A stretch of 64,000 nt of DNA from Streptomyces violaceoruber (GCF_033406955.1 NZ_CP137734.1:372001-436000), one strand, 5' to 3'. Numbered from the stretch's first letter, positions 17,675 through 27,310 are shown. Numbers and translations: made by a program. Notes: a model not told the origin generated them from the letters alone.

Positions 17675-18412
17675 TCAGGTGTCCGTCGGACGCAGGACCA
17701 GGCAGAGGAAGCCCAGGCAGTCCCGATAGCCCCGCAGCCACCCGTCACGGTGGGCGGTGGCCGTCTCCAGCGCCTGCGCGCGGTCGGGATCGGCGGGGTG
17801 GTCCAGGGCCCACGCGGCCAGTGCCCCGGTCCAGGCCCACTCGTAGTCGTCGAGTTCCCGGCGGGTACTGATGTGCCCGCCCACGGGCGTCCAGCCGTCC
17901 GCGACGACCCGGTCCAGGGTGGTCGGCAGGTCGTCGAGGTCACCGAGGCTCTCGACGGCCTCGGGGGACGGCTCGCGTTCCCAGAATCCGTCGCCGACCA
18001 GGACACGTCCGCCGGGCGCCAGGTGCTCGCGTGCGGCGGCGAGGGTGGCGGGCAGGCCGCCGAACGCGTGCGTGGAGCCGACGCAGAGGACCAGGTCGAA
18101 GCCGTGCGGGGCGGCGAACCGCGCGGCGTCCTCATGGTGCAGCGTCAGACGGTCCGCCACCCCGAGCCGGGCCGCGGCCCCACGGGCGTGGTCGAGCGCG
18201 CTCGCGGAGACGTCCACGCCCTCGGCCGTGAGACGTGGATGCCCGGCGAGAGCCCGCAGCAGCCACTCGGCGCCGCCGCAGCCCAGGTCGAGGACGCGTG
18301 CGCCGTCACCGGGGACCGCGTGGGCGAGGAGCCGGCGTACCGAGTCGTCGTCGAGCGGTGCCGCGATCGGATGGTGGGCATGGGCGAGCCGGGAGATCTG
18401 CTGACGGTCCAC
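17675..18412 (-). CDS. Class I SAM-dependent methyltransferase
   Basis: About 245 aa from GTG 18412 (VDRQQISRLAHAHHPIAAPL). Motif I is ARVLDLGCGGAEWL, followed by GVDVSASALDHARG and HEDAARFAAPHGFDLVLCVG, then the post-II segment EHLAPGGRVLVGDGFWE. Resembles Methyltransf_25-type small-molecule methyltransferases. The substrate is unknown. Faces the P450 gene across a 237-bp region with three spaced direct repeats, suggesting shared control. Confidence 0.86.
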   Translation of the reverse strand: MDRQQISRLAHAHHPIAAPLDDDSVRRLLAHAVPGDGARVLDLGCGGAEWLLRALAGHPRLTAEGVDVSASALDHARGAAARLGVADRLTLHHEDAARFAAPHGFDLVLCVGSTHAFGGLPATLAAAREHLAPGGRVLVGDGFWEREPSPEAVESLGDLDDLPTTLDRVVADGWTPVGGHISTRRELDDYEWAWTGALAAWALDHPADPDRAQALETATAHRDGWLRGYRDCLGFLCLVLRPTDT

Positions 18413-18491
18413 CGGGGGAGCCTCGCACGGCGGCCCGGAGGGCGCACCCGGTTTCCCGGGCCGCCCGCCCGGCACGCGTGCGGCCGGACGC

Positions 18492-18550
18492 CGGCGGAAT
18501 GCGGCACCGCCGGACTCGGCGGAATGCGGCACCGTCCGACTCGGCGGAAT
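18492..18550. repeat. Three direct repeats at 25-bp spacing in a divergent promoter region
   Basis: CGGCGGAATGCGGCACCG begins at 18492 and again at 18517, and a third, shorter copy CGGCGGAAT begins at 18542. The first two 25-bp units differ at only two positions. Equal spacing between a methyltransferase and a P450 gene suggests an array for a regulator binding one face of the DNA. Confidence 0.7.
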
Positions 18551-18649
18551 CCGGGGCTGGCCGGCGTCGGGCGGGTGGCGGATCCTGGTGACCACGTCGT
18601 CGAGCCGGGTGGCCGCCGGGGCCGCACGGCCGGAGTGGGGGGTGGCCAC

Positions 18650-19846
18650 GTGGTGCAGGACGGACGGGTCTCCGCGCGGAAGGCCGACCGGGGCCGGGCC
18701 GGGCCGGCGTGCCCGGTCGACCGGGCGGCGGACGGGACCTGGCGGGTGCACGATTTCGCCGTCGCGCGGGCGCTGCTGCGCGGTCCCGGCACCGTACAGG
18801 CCGGTCTCGGCATCGAGACGGTGGAGAAGCTCCCGCCGCGCGTCCGCCGGCCCGTGCTCTACCGGGACGGCCCCGAGCACCGGGAGCACCGCAGGCAGAC
18901 CGCCCGCTACTTCACTCCCCGCCGGGTGGACGAGCACTACCGCGAGCCGATGGTCCGGATCGCCGAGGAGCAGCTGGCCGTTCTGCGCTCGGCCGGCGAG
19001 GCCCCGCTCTCCGACCTCGCCTTCGGTCTGGCCGTCGGCGTGGTGAGCGAGGTCGTCGGGCTGCGGTACAGCAGGCCCGGCATCCGCCGCAGGCTGGAGC
19101 GGTTCTTCCCGGAGGAGTTCGGCGAGCCGGGACTGACCAGTGTCCGGGGTCTGTACTGGCTGGTGCGGCAGAACACCAACTGGCTGCGCATCCACCTGGC
19201 CGACGTGCGCCCCGCCGTCCGCGCGCACCGCCGCCGCGAGCACGACGACCTGATCTCCCACCTGATCGCGGAGGGCTGCTCGGACGTCGAGATCCTCGGC
19301 GAGTGCCTGACCTTCGCCGCGGCGGGCATGGTCACCACGCGCGAGTTCGTGTGCCTGGCCGCCTGGCACCTGTTCTCGGACGCCGAGCTGCTCGGCCACT
19401 ACCGGTCGGCGGACGAGACCGGGCGGCTGGCCGTGCTCCAGGAGCTGCTGCGGCTGGAGCCCGTCATCGGGAGCCTGCGCAGGCGGGCGACCGGGCCGGT
19501 GGAGCTGTCCTGCCCCGACGGGCCGGTGACGGTGTGCCCCGGCGAGTACGTCGAGGTCCACCTGGACGACGCCAACGCGGACCCGAAGGCCGTGGGCGAG
19601 GAGCCGCTGCTCGTCCGCCCGCAGCGGGCCGGGGCGGTCGGCGCGGGGCTCTCCTTCGGCGACGGGCCGCACCGGTGCCCCGGGGCGCACATCGCCCTGC
19701 TGGAGACCGACGTGTTCCTCAGCCGCCTGTTCGCCCTCGACGGCGTCCGGATGAGCGGTGGGCCGCGCGTCGCCTTCCAGGAGGCCATCGACGGCTACGA
19801 GATCCGCGACCTGACCGTGGCGCTCCCCCGGGCCGGCCGCGGCTGA
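18650..19846 (+). CDS. Cytochrome P450, orphan
   Basis: About 398 aa from GTG 18650 (adjacent GTG 18653 also possible). I-helix FAAAGMVTTREF, EXXR E265-LLR268 followed by LEPVIGSLRRRA, and heme-ligand loop FGDGPHRCPGAH are intact. A soluble bacterial class I P450 needing separate ferredoxin and reductase, which are not nearby. The substrate cannot be inferred. Divergent from a methyltransferase; the pair could form a small tailoring unit. Confidence 0.9.
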   Translation: MVQDGRVSARKADRGRAGPACPVDRAADGTWRVHDFAVARALLRGPGTVQAGLGIETVEKLPPRVRRPVLYRDGPEHREHRRQTARYFTPRRVDEHYREPMVRIAEEQLAVLRSAGEAPLSDLAFGLAVGVVSEVVGLRYSRPGIRRRLERFFPEEFGEPGLTSVRGLYWLVRQNTNWLRIHLADVRPAVRAHRRREHDDLISHLIAEGCSDVEILGECLTFAAAGMVTTREFVCLAAWHLFSDAELLGHYRSADETGRLAVLQELLRLEPVIGSLRRRATGPVELSCPDGPVTVCPGEYVEVHLDDANADPKAVGEEPLLVRPQRAGAVGAGLSFGDGPHRCPGAHIALLETDVFLSRLFALDGVRMSGGPRVAFQEAIDGYEIRDLTVALPRAGRG

Positions 19847-19885
19847 CCGGCCCGGGGACCGACGTACGGCGTCGGCGCCGCGGTG

Positions 19886-21526
19886 TCAGCCGCCCAGGGC
19901 GCCGAGGACGACGAGCTTGGCCTCGTCCTGCACCTGGCGCAGGTGATCCGCGCCGAGGAAGGACTCGCCGTAGATCTTGTAGACGTCCTCGGTGCCGGAG
20001 GGGCGGGCCGCGAACCAGGCGTTCTCGGTGGTCACCTTGATGCCGCCGATGGGGGCGCCGTTGCCGGGTGCCTCGGTGAGCACGGCGGTGACCGGCTCCC
20101 CGGCGAGGGTGTCGGCCGTGACCTGGGCCGGGGACAGCCTGGCCAGGCGGGCCTTCTCCTCGCGGGTGGCGGGAGCGTCGATGCGGGCGTAGGCGGGGTC
20201 GCCGAACCGGGCGGTGAGCGCGGCATAGTGCTCGGAGGGGGTCTTGCCGGTGACGGCGGTGATCTCGGAGGCGAGCAGCGCGAGGATGATGCCGTCCTTG
20301 TCGGTGGTCCACACGGAGCCGTCCCGGCGCAGGAACGACGCCCCCGCGGACTCCTCGCCGCCGAAGCCGAGGGAGCCGTCGACCAGTCCGTCCACGAACC
20401 ACTTGAAGCCCACGGGTACTTCGACCAGGCGGCGGCCGAGGTCGGCGGCGACCCGGTCGATCATGCCGGAGGACACCAGCGTCTTGCCCACGCCCGCGCC
20501 GGCCGGCCAGTCGGCGCGGTGGGCGTAGAGGTAGGCGATGGCGGTGGCGAGGTAGTGGTTGGGGTTCATCAGGCCGGCGTCCGGGGTGACGATGCCGTGC
20601 CGGTCGGCGTCGGCGTCGTTGCCGGTGGCGATGTCGAAGCGGTCGCGCCCCTGGATGAGGGAGGCCATGGCGTGCGGCGACGAGCAGTCCATGCGGATCT
20701 TGCCGTCCCAGTCCAGCGTCATGAACCGCCAGGTCGGGTCGGCGAGCGGGTTGACCACCGTCAGGTCGAGGCGGTGCTGCTCGGCGATCCGGCCCCAGTA
20801 GGCGACGGAGGCGCCGCCCAGCGGGTCCGCGCCGATCCGCACGCCCGCCGAGCGGATCGCGTCGAGGTCCAGGACGCTCGGCAGGTCGCGGACGTAGGCG
20901 TCGAGGAAGTCGTGGCGGCCGGTGCCGGGGGCGGCGAGCGCCCGCGCGTACGGGATGCGCCGTACGTCCTTCAGTCCGGCCGCGATGATCTCGTTGGCCC
21001 GGTCCTGGATCCAGGAGGTGGCGTCCGAGCCCGCGGGGCCGCCGTTGGGCGGGTTGTACTTGAACCCGCCGTCGGCGGGCGGGTTGTGCGAGGGGGTGAC
21101 GACCACGCCGTCGGCGAGGCCCGAGGTGCGGCCCCTGTTGTGGGTGAGGATGGCGTGGGAGACCGCCGGGGTGGGGGTGTAGCCGTCCGCGCTGTCGATG
21201 AGCACGGTCACGTCGTTGGCGGCGAACACCTCCAGTGCGGTGACCCTCGCGGGCTCGGACAGGGCGTGGGTGTCGGCGCCCAGGAAGAGCGGGCCGTCGG
21301 TGCCCTGTGCCGAGCGGTACTCGCAGATGGCCTGGCTGGTGGCGGCGATGTGGTCGTCGTTGAACGCCGCCACCAGCGACGAGCCCCGGTGCCCGGACGT
21401 ACCGAAGGCCACGCGCTGGGCGGGCTCGCCGGGGTCCGGGTGCAGGGCGTAGTAGGCCGTCACCAGCCTGGCGACGTCGATCAGGTCCTCGGGGCCGGCC
21501 GGCCGGCCGGCTCGGTCGTGCTGCAT
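19886..21526 (-). CDS. pgm: Phosphoglucomutase (alpha-D-glucose phosphate-specific)
   Basis: 546 aa, the usual length. ATG 21526 has a GGAGGAG RBS; longer frames upstream are not supported. The phosphoserine loop is [13 protein letters not shown], the metal-binding loop [11 protein letters not shown], the sugar-binding loop GGEESAGAS and the phosphate site RPSGTED. It interconverts glucose 1-phosphate and glucose 6-phosphate for glycogen, trehalose and cell-wall precursors. Single-gene unit. Confidence 0.95.
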   Translation of the reverse strand: MQHDRAGRPAGPEDLIDVARLVTAYYALHPDPGEPAQRVAFGTSGHRGSSLVAAFNDDHIAATSQAICEYRSAQGTDGPLFLGADTHALSEPARVTALEVFAANDVTVLIDSADGYTPTPAVSHAILTHNRGRTSGLADGVVVTPSHNPPADGGFKYNPPNGGPAGSDATSWIQDRANEIIAAGLKDVRRIPYARALAAPGTGRHDFLDAYVRDLPSVLDLDAIRSAGVRIGADPLGGASVAYWGRIAEQHRLDLTVVNPLADPTWRFMTLDWDGKIRMDCSSPHAMASLIQGRDRFDIATGNDADADRHGIVTPDAGLMNPNHYLATAIAYLYAHRADWPAGAGVGKTLVSSGMIDRVAADLGRRLVEVPVGFKWFVDGLVDGSLGFGGEESAGASFLRRDGSVWTTDKDGIILALLASEITAVTGKTPSEHYAALTARFGDPAYARIDAPATREEKARLARLSPAQVTADTLAGEPVTAVLTEAPGNGAPIGGIKVTTENAWFAARPSGTEDVYKIYGESFLGADHLRQVQDEAKLVVLGALGG

Positions 21527-21549
21527 GCGCCCACTCCTCCGCATAGGTC

Positions 21550-21570
21550 GGGACTTCGCTCGCGAGTCCC
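21550..21570. terminator. Hairpin downstream of the Ala-rich protein gene
   Basis: GGGACT and AGTCCC arms with additional CGC/GCG pairing inside, 44 nt past the stop of the leftward gene at 21615 and upstream of pgm. Confidence 0.4.
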
Positions 21571-21614
21571 ATCTTCCCCTGTCCGCGGAGTGGTGCCGTG
21601 CGTGGCGTCCGGTG

Positions 21615-22043
21615 TCAGATCCGGCCACCGGTGAGGCGGGTGAGGGGCCCGTGCGCGTGCCGTCCGGCGCGGCGGCCCACCGCGTAGGAGGCGGCGCTCA
21701 GGGCGGTGAGGCCGGCGCCCACGCCGGCGGCGACGAGCTTGCGCTGGGCGACCACCGTCCATGCCGTCTTCGCCGTGGCCGCGACCTGTTCCGAGGTGGT
21801 GACGACGGCCTGCCGGCCGGCCGCGACGCTCTTGGCCGCCGTCTGCACGGCACCGTTGGCGGCGTCGACGGAACGCTGGGCACCGGCCTTGGCCGTCGTC
21901 GCGGCCTCACTCGCCTTGCCCGCGGCGGCCTGTCCCGCCCGTGCGGCGGGCGCGGTCGCCTGCTCGGCGGCGCCGCGCGCCTTGGACTCGGCGGTCCGCG
22001 TACTGGTGGGCTTCTTGTTCGTGTCCTTGTTCGGATCGCTCAT
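21615..22043 (-). CDS. Ala-rich hypothetical protein with one membrane helix
   Basis: 142 aa from ATG 22043 ([20 protein letters not shown]). A long low-complexity Ala/Thr/Gln/Lys helical region (about 20-105), like LEA or apolipoprotein-type sequences, is followed by a hydrophobic segment [19 protein letters not shown] and a basic tail. I recognise no named family. It may coat or bridge the membrane inner face; that is inference. Same strand as pgm, separated by a hairpin. Confidence 0.68.
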   Translation of the reverse strand: MSDPNKDTNKKPTSTRTAESKARGAAEQATAPAARAGQAAAGKASEAATTAKAGAQRSVDAANGAVQTAAKSVAAGRQAVVTTSEQVAATAKTAWTVVAQRKLVAAGVGAGLTALSAASYAVGRRAGRHAHGPLTRLTGGRI

Positions 22044-22236
22044 GGACACCGCCTTGCCCCTCACCGCGGTGGCAAACACGAACGCCCCTCGCGGCCGCCC
22101 AACGGGACGCGGGCGTCGGGGTCCTGACGCACCGAAGGGCGAGGCGGCCATCGGGGCGGCAGGGCCGAAGACCGGCGGTGACCCCTGTGGCGCGGTTTCC
22201 GCACCCACGGCTGCCGCGGCCGGGCGAAACGGCGGG

Positions 22237-22827
22237 CTAGCTCCGGGCGGGCAAGGCGCGTGAGAGGGCGCTCATGCTGATGTCGACGACTGTGCGGAGC
22301 TGCTGCCGGCTCGCCCCGGTCCTGCTCATCACGGCCAGCGACTGGTTGACCGCCGTCATGTGAACCGCGAAGTCGTCGGCCTCGTCCTCGGCCAACCGCG
22401 CGGCGTCCAAGGCGGTCCGCAGCCGCGCACGCTGCAAGCTTAGGGCTTCGACCGCGCGTGCGGCGATGGCGGGGCCGAGCACCGGTGCCGCCATCGCGGT
22501 CTGGGCGATCAGGCATCCGTCGGGTACGTCGGGGTCGGCGATGCGCTCCAGGGTGACCTCGAAGAACGCCCGTACCGCCCGGAGCGGTTCCTCGGACGCC
22601 CGGGACAGCGCATGGTCGTACCTGCTTCCGTACCGCGCGGCATAGCGGTCCAGGCAGCGCAGGTAGAGCGACTCCTTGTCACCGAACGAGGAGTAGAGGG
22701 AACTCCGGTTCAATCCGGTCGTCCTGGAGAGGTCGTCGAGAGATGTGTCGGCGTATCCGGCCCGCCAGAACTGGACCATCGCCGCGTCGAGCGCGGTGTC
22801 CACGTCGAACTGCTTCTTCCCGGCCAT
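22237..22827 (-). CDS. TetR/AcrR family repressor
   Basis: 196 aa from ATG 22827 (an overlapping GTG at 22830 is possible; GAGG lies upstream). The N-terminal HTH reads TSLDDLSRTTGLNRSSLYSS followed by FGDKESLYLRCLDRY. The C-terminal ligand domain contains PDGCLIAQTAMAAP, as in TetR_C_16-like regulators. It contains rare codons (CTA, TTG) unlike its neighbours. It faces the alpha/beta hydrolase gene and a perfect inverted repeat between them is the likely operator. Confidence 0.9.
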   Translation of the reverse strand: MAGKKQFDVDTALDAAMVQFWRAGYADTSLDDLSRTTGLNRSSLYSSFGDKESLYLRCLDRYAARYGSRYDHALSRASEEPLRAVRAFFEVTLERIADPDVPDGCLIAQTAMAAPVLGPAIAARAVEALSLQRARLRTALDAARLAEDEADDFAVHMTAVNQSLAVMSRTGASRQQLRTVVDISMSALSRALPARS

Positions 22828-22876
22828 CACGCATGCACCTCGTTCTCGGACCGGTCGTTGCGGCCCTGCCCATCCT

Positions 22877-22900
22877 ATCTTGAACCAATCGGTTCAAGAT
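22877..22900. promoter_or_regulatory. TetR operator shared by divergent genes
   Basis: Perfect 10-bp arms ATCTTGAACC/GGTTCAAGAT around AATC. It overlaps a TTGAAC -35-like element, with a TAGGCT -10-like box at 22905-22910 just before the hydrolase ATG, which suggests a leaderless hydrolase transcript. Repressor binding would block both promoters. Confidence 0.8.
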
Positions 22901-22916
22901 GCAGTAGGCTCGGGAC

Positions 22917-23861
22917 ATGACCGACGACGCCACAGCCCCCAGCAGCTCCTGCGATCAGAACCCGGTCCCCGGGTTGCCGCTGTACGACCTTGCGGGTTTC
23001 ACCCACCGCTGGGTCGACGCGGAAGGAATCCGGCTGCACGCCGTGGAAGGCGGCCGGCCGGCCGGTCCCACCGTCGTCCTGCTCGCCGGGTTCCCGCAGA
23101 CCTGGTGGGCTTGGCGAAAGGTGATGCCGGGGCTCGCCGCGCGATTCCGGGTGATCGCGATCGATCTGCCGGGGCAGGGCCACTCCGAGCGCCCCCGAGG
23201 GGGCTACGACACGCACACCGTCGCTTCGCGTGTCCAGACCGCGCTGACCGCGCTCGACGTGCCGAAGTACTGGCTGGTCGGCCACGACGTCGGGGCCTGG
23301 GTCGCCTTCTCGCTGGCCCTGAAGTACGAAGAGCGCCTGCACGGTGTCGCTCTGCTTGACGCCGGCATCCCCGGAATCACCCTGCCGGACTCCATTCCGA
23401 CGGATCCCGACCGGGCCTGGAAGACCTGGCACTTCGCCTTCCACCTGGTGCCCGAACTCCCCGAGACCCTGCTCACCGGTCGCGAGCGTGACTACGTCGA
23501 CTGGTTCCTGAAGGTCAAGACTCTGTCCCCGGACACCTTCGACGGCGCCGAGATCGACCATTACGCCGCCGCCGTCGCGGCCGAGGGAGGTCTTTCGGCG
23601 TCTCTCGCCTACTACCGCGACGCCGCGGAATCGGCGCGCAGGAACCACGACGCTCTCGAACGAGGGCACCTGACCGTCCCGGTCCTGGGAGTCTCCGGCT
23701 CCCACGGCTCGATCCCCGACATGGCCGCCTCCATCGGCCCGTGGGCAGCGAACGCGACCGGCGCCGTGATCCCACAGGCCGGACACTTCATTCCCGACGA
23801 GCAGCCCGAGGCGACCGTGAAGGTGCTGACCGCGTTCATCGATCACGAGCGTGCCGAGTAG
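22917..23861 (+). CDS. Alpha/beta hydrolase of epoxide hydrolase/dehalogenase type
   Basis: 314 aa. Oxyanion loop LLAGFPQTWWAWRKV, DLPGQGHSERP, and nucleophile elbow VGHDVGAWVA with Asp rather than Ser, the mark of epoxide hydrolases and dehalogenases. The catalytic His is in PQAGHFIPDEQP. Cytoplasmic, no signal peptide. Under probable control of the divergent TetR gene, so it may remove a reactive compound that is the inducer. The natural substrate is unknown. Confidence 0.88.
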   Translation: MTDDATAPSSSCDQNPVPGLPLYDLAGFTHRWVDAEGIRLHAVEGGRPAGPTVVLLAGFPQTWWAWRKVMPGLAARFRVIAIDLPGQGHSERPRGGYDTHTVASRVQTALTALDVPKYWLVGHDVGAWVAFSLALKYEERLHGVALLDAGIPGITLPDSIPTDPDRAWKTWHFAFHLVPELPETLLTGRERDYVDWFLKVKTLSPDTFDGAEIDHYAAAVAAEGGLSASLAYYRDAAESARRNHDALERGHLTVPVLGVSGSHGSIPDMAASIGPWAANATGAVIPQAGHFIPDEQPEATVKVLTAFIDHERAE

Positions 23862-23902
23862 TCCGCCACGCGCCGAACGGCCCGGTCACGGACGACGGCC
23901 CG

Positions 23903-24643
23903 TCAGCGGCCCGGGCCGGGCAGCTCCCGCGGCTCGATCCGCTCCTCCACCGCCGTGTCGCCGTCGCGGACGACCACGTAGGCGCCCTTGCCCGGGACTT
24001 CGGTGACCGCCTCGGCCAGTTCGGTGCCGCGGTAGACGAGGCCGACCCCGTCGTCCGTGCAGTGGGCCGTCGGGAGGGTGCCGTCGGCGACGAGGCGGTG
24101 GATCAGGGGACGGCGGCCCGGGTCGACGTCGTAGTGGACGCCGTTGCCGTACGGCAGGAAGTCCAACGCGTCGGTGATCGGACGCAGTTCGGGACCGAAG
24201 GAGTCGGTGGCGCCGCCCCGGAACCAGCACAGGGAGCCCGCGCTCACGCCGCTGAGCACGACGCCCGCCTCCCACGCCTTGCGCATGACCCGGTCGAGGC
24301 CGTGCACGCGCCACACGGCGAGCAGGTTGGCCACCGAGCCGCCCATGACCCAGACGACGTCCTGGGCGAGCACGGTCTCCTCGACGTCCTCGACGTTGGG
24401 CATGGGAAACAGGTGCAGCGGCGTCAGATCGAACCCGGCGACCCGGGCGGCCTCCGTCATGCGGGCGGTGACGTGCTCGGCGTCCCCTATGGCGGTGCCC
24501 ACGTACAGGACGCGGGGGCGCCGGCCGTGCGCGCCCGAGAGGTCCACCGCGTGATGGACCAGGGCGTCGAAGGCCACCATGGTCCGGCCGCCCGCGCGAT
24601 GGCCGCCCGAGGTGGCGAGGATCGTGGGCTGCGGTGCCGTCAT
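23903..24643 (-). CDS. Peptidase E-like (S51) protein
   Basis: 246 aa. The class I glutamine-amidotransferase-like fold of peptidase S51 is visible: VLYVGTAIGD, QDVVWVMGGSVANLLAVWR and the nucleophile Ser in LSGVSAGSLCWF, plus HYDVDPGRRP. Peptidase E cleaves N-terminal Asp-X dipeptides; related proteins include cyanophycinase. Its AGGAT ribosome-binding site overlaps the TAG stop of the upstream LysR gene (10 bp apart), so the two are probably co-transcribed and coupled. Confidence 0.85.
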   Translation of the reverse strand: MTAPQPTILATSGGHRAGGRTMVAFDALVHHAVDLSGAHGRRPRVLYVGTAIGDAEHVTARMTEAARVAGFDLTPLHLFPMPNVEDVEETVLAQDVVWVMGGSVANLLAVWRVHGLDRVMRKAWEAGVVLSGVSAGSLCWFRGGATDSFGPELRPITDALDFLPYGNGVHYDVDPGRRPLIHRLVADGTLPTAHCTDDGVGLVYRGTELAEAVTEVPGKGAYVVVRDGDTAVEERIEPRELPGPGR

Positions 24644-24653
24644 GGCGGTGATC

Positions 24654-25589
24654 CTAACGACGGCTCGACGGCGGCAGCTGGGCCGGGCTCACCTGCTCGC
24701 CCAGTACCTCCGCCATGAACTGCACGAGCCAGCGCTGGGCCGGGCTGCGCGAGGACTCGTGCCGCGCGTACAGGGCGATCTCGATCGGTTCGGTCTCGAA
24801 CGGCAGCCGCACCAGGCGCACCCGGTGGGACGCGGTGAAGACCTCGCCGACGTACTCGGGGACGATGGCCACCAGGTCGGTCTGCTCCAGCAGGTAGGGC
24901 AGCATCGAGAAGCGGGTGGCGTCCACGGCCACCCGCTCCAGGAGCCCGTGCGCGCCCAGCAGTGCCCGGGGCGTGACGTGGCCGCTCGGTCCGAACACCG
25001 TCGCGTGATGCTCGGCGGCGAGGTCCTCCGGCGTGACCGCGTCGCCGCGTACGCGGGGATGGTCGGCCGCGACCATCAGGACGTAGCGCTCGCGGAAGAG
25101 CGGGATGCGCACGGTGAGGTGCGAGGTGATCACCGGGGTGGCCACGAACGCGTCGAGGTCGCCGCGGCGCAGCTGGCCCTCGGCGTCCTCCACGTCGAAG
25201 GGGCGGACGGTGAAGGACACGCCCGGCGCCCGCTCGCGCGCGGTGGCCACGAGCCTCGGCAGCAGCGTCGCCTCACCGAGGTCGGACAGGGCGATGGTGA
25301 ACCGGCCCGACATGCTCCCGGCGTCGAAGAGGTCGCCCTGGCGGACCGTCCCGTCGATCTCGGCCAGCGCGCGCTGGAGCGGCAGGTACAGCCGCCGTGC
25401 GCCGGCGGTGGGGGTCAGCCCGCGTCCGTTGCGGCGGAACAGCTCGTCGTCGAAGTGCCGCCGCAGCTTGCCCAGGCTGTAGCTGACGGTGGGCTGCGTG
25501 ACGTGGAGCGTCTCGGCGGTGGCCGTGACGCTGCCCGTCTCGTAGAGCAGTACGAACACGCGGGCCAGGTTGAGATCGAAGGTGCCCAT
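24654..25589 (-). CDS. LysR-type regulator of the benzoylformate operon
   Basis: 311 aa from ATG 25589 (ATG 25622 possible). N-terminal HTH LNLARVFVLLYETGSVTATA, AETLHVTQPTVSYSLGKLRR; C-terminal periplasmic-binding-like effector domain. It diverges from the benzoylformate decarboxylase operon with about 95 bp between starts, the normal layout for a LysR activator whose inducer is a pathway intermediate. The intergenic DNA has a direct repeat CGATATxG spaced 15 bp on the minus strand. A peptidase-E-like gene follows in the same transcript. Confidence 0.9.
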   Translation of the reverse strand: MGTFDLNLARVFVLLYETGSVTATAETLHVTQPTVSYSLGKLRRHFDDELFRRNGRGLTPTAGARRLYLPLQRALAEIDGTVRQGDLFDAGSMSGRFTIALSDLGEATLLPRLVATARERAPGVSFTVRPFDVEDAEGQLRRGDLDAFVATPVITSHLTVRIPLFRERYVLMVAADHPRVRGDAVTPEDLAAEHHATVFGPSGHVTPRALLGAHGLLERVAVDATRFSMLPYLLEQTDLVAIVPEYVGEVFTASHRVRLVRLPFETEPIEIALYARHESSRSPAQRWLVQFMAEVLGEQVSPAQLPPSSRR

Positions 25590-25683
25590 ATCGATTGACT
25601 CTATATCGGAGTGGCGAAACATCTATTGGTGCCCATGTCGCGGCGTGCCTAGCGTGTGCCGCGTCACTTCGAAAGGAACGTCC

Positions 25684-27264
25684 GTGCCATCCGTGCGTCG
25701 TGTCTCCCACGAGTTCCTGGAGCGCCAGGGGCTCACCACCGTCTTCGGCAATCCGGGCTCCAACGAGCTGCCCTTCCTCGCCGGGCTGCCCGACGGCTTC
25801 CGCTACGTCCTCGGTCTGCACGAGGGCGCCGTCGTCGGGATGGCGGACGGGTACGCCCAGGCGACCGGCCGCCCGGTGCTGGTCAACCTGCACGCCGCCT
25901 CCGGTTCCGGCAACGCCATGGGCGCCCTGACGAACGCCGTCGCCTCCCGTACACCGCTCGTGGTGGTGGCCGGGCAGCAGGTGCGCCCCGCCATCGGCCC
26001 CGAGGCCAACCTGGCCAGCGTCGACGCCCCCGCCCTGATGAAGCCGCTGGTCGGCTGGGCGGCGGAACCGGCGTGTGCCGGGGACGTGCCGCGTGCGCTC
26101 GCCCAGGCCGTCTTCGAGGCGCGGCTCCAGCGCCGGCCGACCTACCTCTCCGTGCCGTACGACGACTGGTCGGCCGACGTCGACGACAACGCCCTGGCCG
26201 TGCTCGACCGGCGGGTGCTGCGGGCCGCGGTGCCCGGCGGCGAGCAGCGCCGGTGGCTCGTGGAGCAGGTCGCCTCGGCCCGGCGCCCCGTGCTCGTGCT
26301 GGGCGGCGACATCGACTCGGCCGGCCGGTTCGACGACGCGGTGCGGCTGGCCGAGCGGCTGGGCGGTCCGGTGTGGGCGGCGCCCTCGCAGTTCCGGCTG
26401 CCGTTCCCCAACCGGCATCCGCTGTTCCGGGGCGTGCTGCCCGCCGGCATCGCGCCGGTCTCGGCGGCCTTCGAGGGCCACGACCTGGTGCTCGTGCTGG
26501 GCGCGCCGGTCTTCCGCTACCACGAGCACCTCCCCGGCCGGTACCTGCCCGAGGGCACCCGGCTGATCCAGGTGACCGAGGACGCGTCCGCCGCGGCGCG
26601 GGCGCCGATGGGCGAGGCACTGGTGGCCGACCCGGGTGCCGTCATCGACGTACTCCTGGAGGCGCTCGGCGCCGCCGACCGGCCCGCGGGTCCCTACCGG
26701 CCGGTGCCCGAGCCGCTCACCGCCGAGGGCCCGGCGCTCCATCCGGAGCAGGTCTTCGCCGCGCTGCGCGAGGAGATGCCCGAGGACACCGCGTACGTCG
26801 TCGAGTCGACGTCGACCAACGCGGCGTGGTGGCGCCAGACGGACCTGCGCCGCCAGGGCTCCTACTACTTCCCGGCGGCCGGCGGCCTCGGTTTCGGGCT
26901 GCCCGGCGCGGTGGGCGTGGCGATGGCGCAGCCCGGACGGCCGGTGGTCGGCGTGATCGGGGACGGCTCGGCCAACTACGGCATCACCGCCCTTTGGACG
27001 GCCGCGCAGCACCGGGTCCCGCTCACCGTCGTCCTGCTGCGCAACGGCGCGTACGGGGCGCTGCGCTGGTTCGGCGGGCTGCTCGGTGTGCCGGACGCGC
27101 CGGGACTCGACATCCCCGGCCTCGACTTCACCCGCATCGCGGAGGGCTACGGCGTCCGCGCCCAGCACGTCGGCTCGGTGGCCGAGCTGCGCGCCGCACT
27201 CGCCGAGACGCCCGAGCACCCCCGGCTGATCCAGGTCGACACGGCGCTGACCACGCCCTCCTGA
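25684..27264 (+). CDS. mdlC: Benzoylformate decarboxylase
   Basis: 526 aa from GTG 25684 with an AAAGGAA RBS. ThDP-dependent enzyme converting benzoylformate to benzaldehyde and CO2. Key residues align with Pseudomonas putida BFD almost number for number: S26 in FGNPGSNELPF, E47 in GLHEGAVVGMADGY, H70 in NLHAASGSGNAMGA and H280 in APVFRYHEHLPG. ThDP motif GDGSANYGITALWTAAQH. First gene of an operon with benzaldehyde dehydrogenase and an aromatic acid transporter; divergent LysR upstream. Confidence 0.92.
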   Translation: MPSVRRVSHEFLERQGLTTVFGNPGSNELPFLAGLPDGFRYVLGLHEGAVVGMADGYAQATGRPVLVNLHAASGSGNAMGALTNAVASRTPLVVVAGQQVRPAIGPEANLASVDAPALMKPLVGWAAEPACAGDVPRALAQAVFEARLQRRPTYLSVPYDDWSADVDDNALAVLDRRVLRAAVPGGEQRRWLVEQVASARRPVLVLGGDIDSAGRFDDAVRLAERLGGPVWAAPSQFRLPFPNRHPLFRGVLPAGIAPVSAAFEGHDLVLVLGAPVFRYHEHLPGRYLPEGTRLIQVTEDASAAARAPMGEALVADPGAVIDVLLEALGAADRPAGPYRPVPEPLTAEGPALHPEQVFAALREEMPEDTAYVVESTSTNAAWWRQTDLRRQGSYYFPAAGGLGFGLPGAVGVAMAQPGRPVVGVIGDGSANYGITALWTAAQHRVPLTVVLLRNGAYGALRWFGGLLGVPDAPGLDIPGLDFTRIAEGYGVRAQHVGSVAELRAALAETPEHPRLIQVDTALTTPS

Positions 27265-27310
27265 ACCGACTCGCGACACCACACCGAAGATCACGACGAG
27301 AGGGAAGACG

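Noticed and set aside
17597..18649. Long plus-strand open frame running into the P450 gene
   Set aside because: It is antisense to the methyltransferase, with Gly/Arg/Gln-rich chance composition; only the part from about 18650 has P450 sequence and domain features.
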